NCBI RefSeq assembly: GCF_003626645.1
Contig: NZ_RBAM01000012.1
Coordinates: 1-64,000 of the forward strand
DNA length: 64,000 bases
Origin: Streptomyces klenkii
GTDB lineage: Bacteria; Actinomycetota; Actinomycetes; Streptomycetales; Streptomycetaceae
Reading direction: 5' to 3'
The position numbers were made by a program, and so were the translations under genes. The notes under the pieces are model-generated. The model was not told the origin of the DNA and did no database searches. It saw nothing but the letters and a program-made list of their open reading frames with translations. This document shows positions 24,292-33,386 of this stretch, one piece after another; within the stretch, counting starts at the first letter, position 1; each line of letters begins with the position of its first letter.

Positions 24292-25752
24292 ATGCCCAGC
24301 ACCCCCGCCACCCCGGCCACCGCGCAGATCGGCGTCACCGGACTCGCCGTCATGGGCAGCAACCTCGCCCGGAACTTCGCCCGGCACGGGCACACCGTCG
24401 CCGTCCACAACCGCACGTACGCCAAGACCGAGGCGCTGATCGGCGAGCACGGTCACGAGGGGAACTTCGTCCCGGCCGAAACCGCCGAGGAGTTCGTCGC
24501 CGCCCTGCAAAAGCCGCGCCGCATCGTCATCATGGTCAAGGCGGGCGACCCGACGGACGCCGTCATCGGCGAATTCGCCGCGCTCCTCGAACCCGGCGAC
24601 GTCATCATCGACGGCGGCAACGCCCACTTCGCCGACACCCGCCGCCGCGAGAAGGAACTCCGGGAAAAGGGCATCCACTTCGTCGGCGCCGGCATCTCCG
24701 GCGGCGAGGAAGGCGCCCTCCACGGGCCCAGCATCATGCCCGGCGGCTCGGAGGAGTCCTACAACTCCCTCGGGCCGCTGCTCGAAAGCATCGCCGCCAA
24801 GGCGAAGGACGGCACGCCCTGCTGCACCCACATCGGCCCCGACGGCGCCGGACACTTCGTCAAGATGGTGCACAACGGCATCGAATACGCCGACATGCAG
24901 CTCATCGCCGAGGCGTACGACCTGCTGCGCCACGTCGCGGGTTACGAGCCGCAGCGGATCGCGGAGACCTTCCGCACCTGGAACACCGGCCGGCTGGACT
25001 CGTACCTGATCGAGATCACCGCCGAGGTGCTGGCGCACACCGACGCCGCCACCGGCCGCCCGTTCGTGGACGTCGTGGCCGACGGGGCCGAGCAGAAGGG
25101 CACCGGACGCTGGACCGTGCAGACGGCCCTCGACCTCGGCATCCCCGTATCCGGCATTGCCGAGGCCGTGTTCGCCCGGTCCGTGTCCGGCCACGCGGAC
25201 CTGCGCGGCGCCGCGCGCGAACTCCCGGGCCCCGCGCGGGAGCCCCTCGCCCCGGCCGCGGCCGGGGAGTTCGCCGCCCTGGTCGAGGAGGCGCTGTACG
25301 CGTCGAAGGTCGTCTCGTACGCCCAGGGCTGGAACATGATCAGTGCGGCGAGCGCCGAGTACGGCTGGGACATCGACCTGGGGGCCGTCGCCGCCATCTG
25401 GCGCGGCGGCTGCATCATCCGGGCCGCATTCCTCGACCGCATCCGCGCCGCGTTCGCCGCCGATCCGCAACTGCCCACGCTGCTCGCCGACAAGGGGTTC
25501 GCCGCGGAGGTCGGCAAGGCGCAGGACGCCTGGCGCTCGGTCGTCGCCACCGCGGTCGGCCGCGGCGTGCCCACGCCGGGGTTCTCGGCCGCGCTCGCGT
25601 ACTACGACGCGCTGCGCGCCGAGCGGTTGCCGGCAGCGCTGACGCAGGCACAGCGGGACTTCTTCGGCGCGCACACCTACCGGCGCACCGACCGCGAGGG
25701 CTCGTTCCACACGCTGTGGGGCGGGGACCGCAGCGAGGAGCAGACCGGCTGA
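24292..25752 (+). CDS. gnd: 6-phosphogluconate dehydrogenase, decarboxylating
   Basis: A 486-residue enzyme of the oxidative pentose phosphate pathway, converting 6-phosphogluconate to ribulose 5-phosphate with NAD(P). The Rossmann loop is GVTGLAVMGSNLARN, the substrate site VGAGISGGEEGALHGPSIM, and the catalytic Lys-His-Asn stretch FVKMVHNGIEYADMQ. Full length corresponds to the long (about 470-480) form. I prefer ATG 24292 over GTG 24280 because GGACAGGAG lies at the right distance only for the former. A C-terminal extension (GGDRSEEQTG) is slightly unusual. The gene is alone rather than next to zwf. Confidence 0.95.
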   Translation: MPSTPATPATAQIGVTGLAVMGSNLARNFARHGHTVAVHNRTYAKTEALIGEHGHEGNFVPAETAEEFVAALQKPRRIVIMVKAGDPTDAVIGEFAALLEPGDVIIDGGNAHFADTRRREKELREKGIHFVGAGISGGEEGALHGPSIMPGGSEESYNSLGPLLESIAAKAKDGTPCCTHIGPDGAGHFVKMVHNGIEYADMQLIAEAYDLLRHVAGYEPQRIAETFRTWNTGRLDSYLIEITAEVLAHTDAATGRPFVDVVADGAEQKGTGRWTVQTALDLGIPVSGIAEAVFARSVSGHADLRGAARELPGPAREPLAPAAAGEFAALVEEALYASKVVSYAQGWNMISAASAEYGWDIDLGAVAAIWRGGCIIRAAFLDRIRAAFAADPQLPTLLADKGFAAEVGKAQDAWRSVVATAVGRGVPTPGFSAALAYYDALRAERLPAALTQAQRDFFGAHTYRRTDREGSFHTLWGGDRSEEQTG

Positions 25753-25897
25753 AATCGCCCTGTCCATCCGTGCGTACGGCTGTCCGCGCGGCTTTGCGCG
25801 CCTCCCTCCGGGCGGCTCCGCACCGTGTCCGCGAGGGCACAGCGCGATACCCCCGGATGGCCGTACGTACGGATGTGTCCGACCTTGACGGTTCTGT

Positions 25898-25923
25898 CCT
25901 GACCTGCGTCTTTGCAGGTCAGG
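25898..25923. other. 10-bp inverted repeat upstream of a DUF6643-like gene
   Basis: CCTGACCTGC (25898-25907) pairs perfectly with GCAGGTCAGG (25914-25923) around GTCTTT. It lies 62 bases before the DUF6643-like start, with TTGACG at 25885-25890 just upstream. It may be an operator, or the terminator of the gnd transcript. Confidence 0.5.
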
Positions 25924-25971
25924 GAAGTGTTAGTGCCGACCGTGGCATAGACCGGGCGAGGGGCGTGGGCT

Positions 25972-25977
25972 TAACTT
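25972..25977 (+). promoter_or_regulatory. -10-like hexamer giving a leaderless start
   Basis: TAACTT ends 7 bases before the ATG at 25985, and there is no purine-rich ribosome site in between or directly upstream. Transcription would start on or one base before the A of the ATG. A -35 element is not obvious. Confidence 0.45.
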
Positions 25978-25984
25978 ATGCGCT

Positions 25985-26503
25985 ATGACCTCCCCCCGCA
26001 GCACCTACGGCGGTGGCTACTACGCCTCGTCGTCGTTCCCGGACACCCCGATTTACGACAGCCTCGTCGCCGAGCGGGGCACCCCGCAGATCGCCCCGAT
26101 CCGCGTGTCGTCCCCGTACGACACCGGCAGCAGCCACCTGCCCGCGCTCCCCGCGCTGCCGTCCGGCCCCTCGGCCGGCCCTGCGGCCCCGGCGCCGCAG
26201 GCCCCGTACGGCGCCCAGGGCGGTGCCCCGTACGGATATCCCGCGCCCGGGCAGCAGCAGCCCGCCGGCCTCCAGCAGGCGGCCGCCCCGTACATCCCGC
26301 AGCAGACGCCGCAGCGCGCCTACCCGGGACCGGGCGGCCCGCAGCAGTACCAGCAGCAGCGGCCCGGTGCGGCCCCGGCGGGTCAGGGGGGTCCGGCGGG
26401 TCCTTCCGGGTACGACGCCATGCGCCCGGTCGCACCCCGCCCGGCGGCGGGGCAGTACGAGGACCCGTACAACCGCCAGTACCCGAATCAGGGGGGTTAC
26501 TGA
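25985..26503 (+). CDS. DUF6643-like low-complexity protein
   Basis: A 172-residue protein with a conserved-looking N-terminus (YGGGYYASSSFPDTPIYDSL, then AERGTPQIAPIRV) that I associate with the Streptomyces DUF6643 family. After about residue 50 it is proline-, alanine- and glutamine-rich (PAPGQQQPAGLQQAA), likely disordered, ending with YNRQYPNQGGY. No signal peptide or membrane helix. Function unknown. It probably has a leaderless mRNA. The next gene (MOSC) follows after 85 bases on the same strand. Confidence 0.7.
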   Translation: MTSPRSTYGGGYYASSSFPDTPIYDSLVAERGTPQIAPIRVSSPYDTGSSHLPALPALPSGPSAGPAAPAPQAPYGAQGGAPYGYPAPGQQQPAGLQQAAAPYIPQQTPQRAYPGPGGPQQYQQQRPGAAPAGQGGPAGPSGYDAMRPVAPRPAAGQYEDPYNRQYPNQGGY

Positions 26504-26588
26504 CCGTCTGTCCGTTGTGCTGGGGGTCCCGCTCCGGCGGGCAGGGGTACTTCGTTCAACCACCCGGCCCGGGTGGCAGGATGACCGC

Positions 26589-27425
26589 ATGTCCACGTCG
26601 CCCACGCTGACCGCGCTGCACTTCTACCCCGTCAAGTCGCTGGCGGGGTGCTCCGCCCCGGAGGCGGCCGTCGAGCCGTGGGGTCTCGCCGGGGACCGGC
26701 GGTGGATGGTGGCCGACGCCGACGGGATGATGATCACCCAACGGCAGCGGCCGAGGCTGGCCCTGGCCTCGGCCCGCCCGCTCCCGGGCGGTGGCGTGCG
26801 GCTCACCGCGCCCGGGGCGGAAGCGCTCGACGTCGCCGTGCCCTCCCTCGCGGAAGCGGAGGGCACCGTCACGGTGCAGGTGTTCCGGGACAAGATCGAG
26901 GCGGTCCCGGCGGGGGACGCCGCCGACGCGTGGCTCGCCGCGCATCTCGGGACCACGGCCCGGCTCTTCCACATGGACGAGCCCGCGAGCCGCCGCCCGG
27001 TCGATCCTGATTTCTCCCTCCCCGGCGAGACCGTGAGCTTCGCCGACGGCTTTCCGCTGCTGGTGACCACGCTCGCCTCGCTCGACGCCCTCAACGCGCT
27101 CATCGCCCGGGGCGACCTCCCCGGCGAGGGCCCGCTCCCCATGAACCGCTTCCGCCCGAACGCCGTGGTCGGCGGCACCGAGCCCTGGGCCGAGGACGGC
27201 TGGCGGCGCGTGCGGATCGGCGAAGTGACGTTCCGGGCGGTCAAGGACTGCGGCCGGTGCGTGGTCACCACCACCGACCAGACGACCGCCGAGCGCGGCA
27301 AGGAGCCGCTGCGCACGCTCGCCCGGCACCACCGCATCGGCGGCAAGGCCGTGTTCGGCAAGAACCTCATCCCCGAGCACCCGGGGACCCTGCGCGTGGG
27401 CGACGCCGTCGAGATCCTCGACTGA
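26589..27425 (+). CDS. MOSC-domain protein (mARC-like)
   Basis: A 278-residue protein: an N-terminal MOSC beta-barrel (about 1-115; LTALHFYPVKSLAGCSAPEA, GDRRWMV) and a MOSC domain (about 130-275) with the molybdenum-ligand-type cysteine in VKDCGRCVVTTTDQTT. Such proteins bind the molybdenum cofactor and reduce N-hydroxylated compounds or transfer sulfur. The central GPLPMNRFRPNAVV block is conserved in the family. It is cytosolic and stands alone. The start ATG 26589 matches the family; upstream frame continuation overlaps the preceding gene. Confidence 0.9.
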   Translation: MSTSPTLTALHFYPVKSLAGCSAPEAAVEPWGLAGDRRWMVADADGMMITQRQRPRLALASARPLPGGGVRLTAPGAEALDVAVPSLAEAEGTVTVQVFRDKIEAVPAGDAADAWLAAHLGTTARLFHMDEPASRRPVDPDFSLPGETVSFADGFPLLVTTLASLDALNALIARGDLPGEGPLPMNRFRPNAVVGGTEPWAEDGWRRVRIGEVTFRAVKDCGRCVVTTTDQTTAERGKEPLRTLARHHRIGGKAVFGKNLIPEHPGTLRVGDAVEILD

Positions 27426-27634
27426 GCGGCTCCGCCGAGTCCTTCGCCCCGCCTTTTCAGGATTTCCCTCACTCTTCTCCCCGCACCTTCCTCACTCCCC
27501 TCCCCCCGCCGCACGCCACCCGTCAACGCGCTGCCGCGAACGGCATCCGGAGGGGGTGATTTTGCTCTCTCCGCCGTCTTCCTCCGCATGCGATGCCCTG
27601 TGTGAGGTATTTACGGACCCGGAAGGGGGTGAGC

Positions 27635-28240
27635 ATGATGCGCGCTACGGCACTCGCATGGCGATGGCGGCGCAATTCCCTGCGTCGCCGGACCGATGTC
27701 CTGGAGTCCTGGGTGGGGTTGGTCGCCGTGGTGCTCATGCTGCTCGCGGGCCCGGTCTCCGGCTGGGTGACAGGGTCGCTCGCCCACGAGGCCCTGCGGC
27801 ACACGGTCCGCGAACAGCACCGGCACCGCCACCTGGTGACGGCCACGACGCTGCGCCCCCTGCGCGGCGGGCCGGCCGAGACAGACCGCGAGGCCACGGC
27901 CACCCGGGAGGGCCACCATCGGGTGGTCGCCCGCTGGCCCGGCCCGGACGGCAAGGAGCGCTCGGGCGTGGTCCCGGTGCGCCACGCCACGCGCCCCGGG
28001 CAGCCGTTCCCGCTGTGGACGGACGACCAGGGCCGGCTCTCCGGCCGCCCCATGGACCACGACACGGCCGCCGTCCACGCCGGCCTGGCGGGCGCCGGAG
28101 CGGCCGCGGTCGCCTGCGGCCTGCTGGAGGCGGTGCGCCGGCTGGTCGTATGGCGGGTCATGCAGCGGCGGTACGCCCGCTGGGACCGCGCGTGGCTGCG
28201 GGCCGGGCAGACCTGGGGCCGGGCGGACGCGGGCAGCTGA
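27635..28240 (+). CDS. Rv1733c-like two-helix membrane protein
   Basis: About 201 residues. A basic start (WRWRRNSLRRRTDVLESWVG) leads into helix 1 (about 28-50), then an extracytoplasmic domain of about 100 residues (EGHHRVVARWPGPDGKERSG) and helix 2 (about 150-172), with a basic cytosolic tail. This matches the Rv1733c family, whose M. tuberculosis member is in the DosR dormancy regulon. GGAAGGGGG precedes the ATG at 27635. The molecular function is unknown. It lies 106 bases before the beta-helix/AAA gene on the same strand. Confidence 0.75.
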   Translation: MMRATALAWRWRRNSLRRRTDVLESWVGLVAVVLMLLAGPVSGWVTGSLAHEALRHTVREQHRHRHLVTATTLRPLRGGPAETDREATATREGHHRVVARWPGPDGKERSGVVPVRHATRPGQPFPLWTDDQGRLSGRPMDHDTAAVHAGLAGAGAAAVACGLLEAVRRLVVWRVMQRRYARWDRAWLRAGQTWGRADAGS

Positions 28241-28346
28241 CCGGTCAACTCCCGGGGCCCGCGCGCGCTACGGTGGCTCCGGTGGCCGGTCCGGTACGCA
28301 CCGGTCCCGGGTGGACGCACGCACGAGGTGGGGGCAGAGCAGCACC

Positions 28347-30779
28347 ATGGCACAGGGCTCGGTCCAGGTGACGCACACCGGCACGGCGCGATGGCGGCGG
28401 CGCACGGGCGAGTACGAATCCCTCGCCTCGGCCCTGGAAGCGGCGGTCGACGGCGACGTGCTGTCCGTGGCCCCCGGCACGTACCGGGAGAACCTGGTCG
28501 TCACGCGCGCGGTCACGCTGCGCGGCGCGGAGGGTTCGCGCGGCAGCGTGCGCATCGCTCCTCCCGACGGCATCGCCCTGACCGTACGGGCCTCCGCCGC
28601 GCTCCAGGACCTGCACGTCGAGGGGCACGACGCGGCGGCGCCCGCGCTCGTCGTCGAGGACGGCGCCCCGGAGCTGTCCGGCCTGCGCATCGTGACCCGC
28701 TCCGCGGTGGGCATCGAAGTGCGCGGCGGCTCCCGGCCGACGGTGCGTCAGTGCACCGTCGACAACGCGGGCGGCGTCGGCATCAGCGTGCTGGACGGGT
28801 CGGGCGGCCTGTTCGAGGAGTGCGAGGTGGTGGCCGCCGGCCAGTCGGGGATCGCGGTCCACGGCGGGGCGCATCCGCGCCTGGAACGCTGCCGGGTGCA
28901 CCACGCGTCGGGCGCGGGGCTGTCGCTCACGGGCGAGGGCAGTTCGCTGGAGGCGGTGGGCTGCGAGGTGTACGAGGTGCGGGGCGCCGGGGTGCAGGTG
29001 GCCTCCCGGGCCGCCGGCCGGCTGACGGACTGCCGGGTGCACCGCACGTCCGGTGACGGCGTGACGCTGGACACCGACGCCGTGCTCTCCCTCGTCGACT
29101 GCGACATCCACGACGTGCCGGAGAACGGGGTGGACCTGCGCTCGCGTTCGGTGCTGTCGATGACGCGCTCGTCGATCCGCAGGTTCGGGCGCAACGGCCT
29201 GTCCGTATGGGATCCGGGCACGCGGGTGGACGCCGACCTGTGCGAGATCCACGAGAGCAAGGGCGACTATCCGGCCGTCTGGATCAGCGACGGGGCGACG
29301 GTCTCCCTCGGCTCCTGCCGCGTGCACGACGTCCCGGACGCCCTGTTCGTGCTCGACCGCGGCTCCCACGTCGACGTGGTCGACAGCGATCTCTCCCAGG
29401 TCCGCAACACGGCGGTGTCGGTGAGCGACGGGGCGTCGGCCCAGCTGGCGGGGTGCCGGATCCGCGAGGCGGGCACGGGCGCCTGGTTCCGCGACCACGG
29501 CAGCGGCGGTTCGATGGCCGGCTGCACCATCGACGCCGCGGCGACGGGCGTCATCGTCACCAAGGGCGCCGATCCCGCCATCGAGCAGTGCACGGTGAGT
29601 TCGCCGGTGGAGGCGGGTTTCTACGTGTCGGCGGGCGGCCGGGGTACTTTCCACGAGTGCCGGGTGACGGGCAGCGGCGGCTACGGCTTCCACGTCATCG
29701 ACGGCTGCCGCTCGACGCTCACCCGCTGCCGCACCGAGCGCTGCGAGCGCGGCGGTTACGAGTTCGCCGAGGCCGGTCCCGTCAGCGAGGGCTGTACGAG
29801 CGACGATCCGGTGACGTCTCCGGCCGTGGCCTCGCTGCCCTCCGGGGGCGGCTCGGGCGCGGCGCCGGTGACGACGGCCGTCCCGCGGACGCTGCTGAAG
29901 CCGGTGGCCGTGCCGGTGCAGCGCTCGGCCGAGGAAGCGCCGCCCGCGCCCGCCGCCCCGCCCGGGGCGCGCGCCTCGGTGACCGTGCTCCAGGAACTGG
30001 ACGCGCTGGTGGGCCTGGAGAGCGTCAAGAAGGAGGTCCGCGCCCTCACCGACATGATCGAGGTGGGGCGGCGCCGGCAGCTGGCCGGGCTGAAGGCCGC
30101 CTCGGTGCGCCGGCACCTGGTGTTCACGGGCTCGCCCGGCACGGGCAAGACGACCGTGGCCCGGCTCTACGGCGAGATCCTCGCCTCGCTCGGCGTGCTG
30201 GAGCGCGGCCATCTGGTCGAGGTGTCGCGCGTGGACCTGGTGGGCGAGCACATCGGCTCGACGGCCATCCGCACCCAGGAGGCCTTCGACCGGGCGCGCG
30301 GCGGCGTGCTGTTCATCGACGAGGCGTACGCGCTCGCCCCGGAGGACTCGGGGCGCGACTTCGGCCGGGAGGCCATCGACACGCTGGTGAAGCTGATGGA
30401 GGACCACCGCGACGAGGTCGTGGTGATCGTCGCCGGCTACACCGACGAGATGGAGCGCTTCCTGACGGTCAATCCAGGTGTGGCCTCCCGCTTCTCACGC
30501 ACCATCACCTTCGGCGACTACGACCCGGAGGAGCTGCTGCGCATCGTGCAGCAGCAGGCGGACGAGCACGAGTACCGGATCGGGGAGGGGGCCTCGGAGG
30601 CCCTGCTCCAGTACTTCCGCGACATCCCGAGGGGGCCCGCGTTCGGCAACGGCCGTACGGCGCGGCAGACCTTCGAGGCGATGGTGGAGCGGCACGCGGG
30701 CCGGGTCGCGCAGCTGGCCGACCCGAGCACCGACGACCTCACCCTGCTCTACGCCGAGGATCTGCCGGTGCTGCCCTGA
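28347..30779 (+). CDS. Right-handed beta-helix fused to a CbbX/SpoVK-type AAA+ ATPase
   Basis: An 810-residue cytosolic protein with two parts. Residues about 20-480 are a parallel beta-helix with short repeats of the form 'CxVxxxxxxGVxVxxGAxPxLxxC' (for example PTVRQCTVDNAGGVGISV), opening with a pectin-lyase-like AVDGDVLSVAPGTYRENLVV. A proline-rich linker (about 495-545) leads to an AAA+ domain (about 550-800) with Walker A GSPGTGKTTVARL near 595, Walker B VLFIDEAYALAPED near 656 and VIVAGYTDEMERFL, the signature of CbxX/CfqX and SpoVK ATPases. The ATPase presumably remodels a protein recognised by the helix. The 3' end overlaps the convergent hydrolase gene by 31 bases. Confidence 0.88.
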   Translation: MAQGSVQVTHTGTARWRRRTGEYESLASALEAAVDGDVLSVAPGTYRENLVVTRAVTLRGAEGSRGSVRIAPPDGIALTVRASAALQDLHVEGHDAAAPALVVEDGAPELSGLRIVTRSAVGIEVRGGSRPTVRQCTVDNAGGVGISVLDGSGGLFEECEVVAAGQSGIAVHGGAHPRLERCRVHHASGAGLSLTGEGSSLEAVGCEVYEVRGAGVQVASRAAGRLTDCRVHRTSGDGVTLDTDAVLSLVDCDIHDVPENGVDLRSRSVLSMTRSSIRRFGRNGLSVWDPGTRVDADLCEIHESKGDYPAVWISDGATVSLGSCRVHDVPDALFVLDRGSHVDVVDSDLSQVRNTAVSVSDGASAQLAGCRIREAGTGAWFRDHGSGGSMAGCTIDAAATGVIVTKGADPAIEQCTVSSPVEAGFYVSAGGRGTFHECRVTGSGGYGFHVIDGCRSTLTRCRTERCERGGYEFAEAGPVSEGCTSDDPVTSPAVASLPSGGGSGAAPVTTAVPRTLLKPVAVPVQRSAEEAPPAPAAPPGARASVTVLQELDALVGLESVKKEVRALTDMIEVGRRRQLAGLKAASVRRHLVFTGSPGTGKTTVARLYGEILASLGVLERGHLVEVSRVDLVGEHIGSTAIRTQEAFDRARGGVLFIDEAYALAPEDSGRDFGREAIDTLVKLMEDHRDEVVVIVAGYTDEMERFLTVNPGVASRFSRTITFGDYDPEELLRIVQQQADEHEYRIGEGASEALLQYFRDIPRGPAFGNGRTARQTFEAMVERHAGRVAQLADPSTDDLTLLYAEDLPVLP

Positions 30780-33196
30780 GGGGGCACCGGTATCCAGGCG
30801 GCCAGACGCGCGAGGAGGGCGGCCCGGGTCCGGGCGAACTCGGGGTCGGACTGGTACTGGGAGTGGCCCAGGATGCCCGCGGGCAGCGGGTGTTCGGCCG
30901 TCCGGCCGTAGGCGAGCGGGTCCTTGAGGGGGCCGTGGTCCACGGCGGCGGTGCCGTCGCCGGGGAGGCGGACGGGGCCGCCGATGGGGTCGGTGAGCCG
31001 CCACAGGTTGCACCAGCAGTGGACGTCGTGGTGGAGGGCGGCGAGCTTCACGGGGCCGAAGTAGGCGGGGAACCAGCGGCCGTAGAGGCGCTCCAGGGGT
31101 GAGCCGTAGGTGAGCAGGGCGACGCGGCTGCGCGTGGCGGCGGGCAGCTGCCAGACGGCGGCCGCGGCGAGGACGCTGCCCTGGGAGTGGCCGGAGATGA
31201 CGAGGCGGCCGCCGGTGCGCTCGGTCCAGGTGCGCATGCGCCAGGTGAGGTCGGGGACGGCGCGCTCGGCGTAGCAGGGCGGGGCGAAGGGGTGGGCGGC
31301 GCGCGGCCAGAACGTGCCGACGTCCCAGAGGATGCCGACGGTGCGCCGGGCGGCGGGGTCGCGGTAGGCGCGCCGGCCCCAGGCGATCAGCAGGACGAAG
31401 CCGAGGCCGACGCACCACGAGCCGAGCGCCTGGGCGGTCTCGGCCACGTCCTCGACGGCCGCGGGGGTGCCGGCCGCGGCCCGGCCCGGGGCGTCGTGGG
31501 TGCCCCAGGCGCCGGCGACCGCGCCGGCGCCGAGGAGGAGCGTGAGCGCGGCGACGGTGCCGAGCACCCAGGGGGAGGCGTCGGTGAGGCCGGCGCGGGC
31601 GATGGTGCCCGCGATGGCGCGCGTACGGGCCTGGTCGTGCCGCTCGTCGGGATAGCCGTCGGGGACGGTGCGGCGCAGGCCCTTGCCCAAGTACAGGGTG
31701 CGGGCGGCCAGGACGAGGAGCAGCAGGAGCAGGACGGAGAGGAGCGGCGGGATGACGGACGCCTGCCAGGTGAGCAGCACGGGCGGCCCGCCGATCGGGC
31801 CGTCGCCCATGCCGGGGGTGGCCGGGCCGTCGAGCCAGTCCGCGACGCGGTGGGCGACGCCTGCGGTCATGACGCCGCCGAGGGCGCAGGCGAGCGTGGC
31901 GACGGCGGGGCCGGCGAGCCCGCCGAGCGGGGTCCGCTCGACGGGGGCGGCGCGGTGCAGCCGGCGGGCGGCGAGGGCGAGGAGGAGGATGAGGGCGCCT
32001 TGTCCGAGGGCGAGGAGGCCGAAGGCGCGGTCGCCGGGGAGCATGCCGTGGGACCGCCAGCCGGGGCGGTCCCAGGCGGCGTAGACGGCGGAGAGCAGGA
32101 GCAGGCCGAGCGCGGTGAAGGGCAGGGCGGCGACGATGCGGCGGTCGGCCGTGTGGTCGGGGGCTCCTTCGCTGCGGCCCCTGCGGCAGACGGTGTGGAC
32201 GACGAACAGGGCGGCGGCGATCAGGACGGCGCCGAGGATCCGGCCCAGGGTGCCGAGGGCGGGGCTGCCGCCCGGCGCGCGGTCGTGGTGGGCGGCGGCC
32301 TGGACGAGGAACGCGGCGACGGTGAGCAGGGCCGCGGCGGTGTGGGCGGCGCGCAGCCGGGCGACGATGCGCCGCCCGTACCAGAAGCCGGGCAGGCACA
32401 GGGCGGGGCGGCTGCGGGCCTTGTCGTCGTCCTCGTCGGTGGCGGGGCGGGCGGGCGGCTGGGTCTCGTACGCGCTCCAGGTGCGGCGGGAGAGGAGCCA
32501 CAGCAGGCCGGTCACGGCGGCGGGTACGGCGGCGGCGAGGGCGAGGCGGCGGCCCGGCGGGCTCCACCAGCCGCCCCGGTCGGCCGACATGAAGCCGAGC
32601 CAGGCCTTGCCCGAGGAGCAGGCGGGCGTGCCCGCGCACTGCCACGCCGTCAGGTCGAGTGCGACTTCGCAGGCGGCCGCGGTGAGCAGGACGGTGAGGG
32701 TGAGGGCGAGGAGGCGCACCAGCAGGCCGTAGGCCCGTACGGTCGTGGCGCGGCCTTCGGAGGTGGGGCGCATCCAGTGGGCGAGGTTGATGACCATGAA
32801 CGGCAGGAGCACCAGCCACAGGGCGCGGGAGCCGTCGCCGGAGGTCAGATTGGACCACACGTAGGCCTCGGGGACGGGCTCGCGGCGGTGGTCGCCGGGG
32901 CGGTCCTCGGCGTCGACGTCGCCGGCGCGGCGGTGGATGCCCGCGACGGCGTCGCCCGTGACGCGGACGGTGCGCGGATCGCCCAGCATGGCCTGCGGGG
33001 TGGTGCCTCCGACGCCGTGCACGAGGAGCTCCAGGGCGAGTTCGGAGGATCCCGCGGGTGCGGGCGCCGGCGCTTCGGCCTCTTCCGTGGCCTTTGCCGC
33101 GGTCTTTGCCGCGGCCTGTTCCATGGCTTGTTCCATGGTCTGTTCCGTGGTTCGTTCCGTGGTCTGTGCCGTCTGGGGTCGTTCGTCCGATGCCAC
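30749..33196 (-). CDS. Polytopic membrane protein with an alpha/beta-hydrolase domain
   Basis: An 815-residue protein. After an N-terminal 12-base-repeat-encoded stretch (TEQTMEQAMEQAAAKTAAK) there is a short hydrolase-like start (LLVHGVGGTTPQAML), then about ten membrane helices (about 85-600), and then the rest of an alpha/beta-hydrolase with the nucleophile elbow GHSQG near 670, a candidate aspartate in RLTDPIGG and histidine in GHSQYQ. So the hydrolase appears to be split by the membrane region. GTG 33196 with a GGGGGGA site is preferred to the frame's far upstream codons. The substrate (lipid or ester) is unknown. Confidence 0.75.
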   Translation of the reverse strand: MASDERPQTAQTTERTTEQTMEQAMEQAAAKTAAKATEEAEAPAPAPAGSSELALELLVHGVGGTTPQAMLGDPRTVRVTGDAVAGIHRRAGDVDAEDRPGDHRREPVPEAYVWSNLTSGDGSRALWLVLLPFMVINLAHWMRPTSEGRATTVRAYGLLVRLLALTLTVLLTAAACEVALDLTAWQCAGTPACSSGKAWLGFMSADRGGWWSPPGRRLALAAAVPAAVTGLLWLLSRRTWSAYETQPPARPATDEDDDKARSRPALCLPGFWYGRRIVARLRAAHTAAALLTVAAFLVQAAAHHDRAPGGSPALGTLGRILGAVLIAAALFVVHTVCRRGRSEGAPDHTADRRIVAALPFTALGLLLLSAVYAAWDRPGWRSHGMLPGDRAFGLLALGQGALILLLALAARRLHRAAPVERTPLGGLAGPAVATLACALGGVMTAGVAHRVADWLDGPATPGMGDGPIGGPPVLLTWQASVIPPLLSVLLLLLLVLAARTLYLGKGLRRTVPDGYPDERHDQARTRAIAGTIARAGLTDASPWVLGTVAALTLLLGAGAVAGAWGTHDAPGRAAAGTPAAVEDVAETAQALGSWCVGLGFVLLIAWGRRAYRDPAARRTVGILWDVGTFWPRAAHPFAPPCYAERAVPDLTWRMRTWTERTGGRLVISGHSQGSVLAAAAVWQLPAATRSRVALLTYGSPLERLYGRWFPAYFGPVKLAALHHDVHCWCNLWRLTDPIGGPVRLPGDGTAAVDHGPLKDPLAYGRTAEHPLPAGILGHSQYQSDPEFARTRAALLARLAAWIPVPPQGSTGRSSA
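33087..33170 (-). repeat. 12-bp coding tandem repeat, 7 copies
   Basis: Seven 12-base units (such as ATGGTCTGTTCC and GCGGTCTTTGCC on the plus strand) run without gaps from 33087 to 33170, inside the N-terminus of the membrane hydrolase gene. They encode a four-residue Thr/Ala-Glu/Lys-Gln/Thr-containing helix repeat. Confidence 0.85.
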
Positions 33197-33386
33197 CGTG
33201 TCCCCCCGGTCCCGGTGTGCCGTACCGTCAACCAGCATGGTGCCAGGGGGCACTGACAATGCGGGGGCATCGTCGGCAGGATAGGCCCGTTCGTGATCCG
33301 GCCGGACGAAGACGATCGCCGCGGCGTGCCGCGTGGGAGGATGAGCGCGCACGACTGCCGGTGGCTGACCGGAAAGGACGGGCCGG

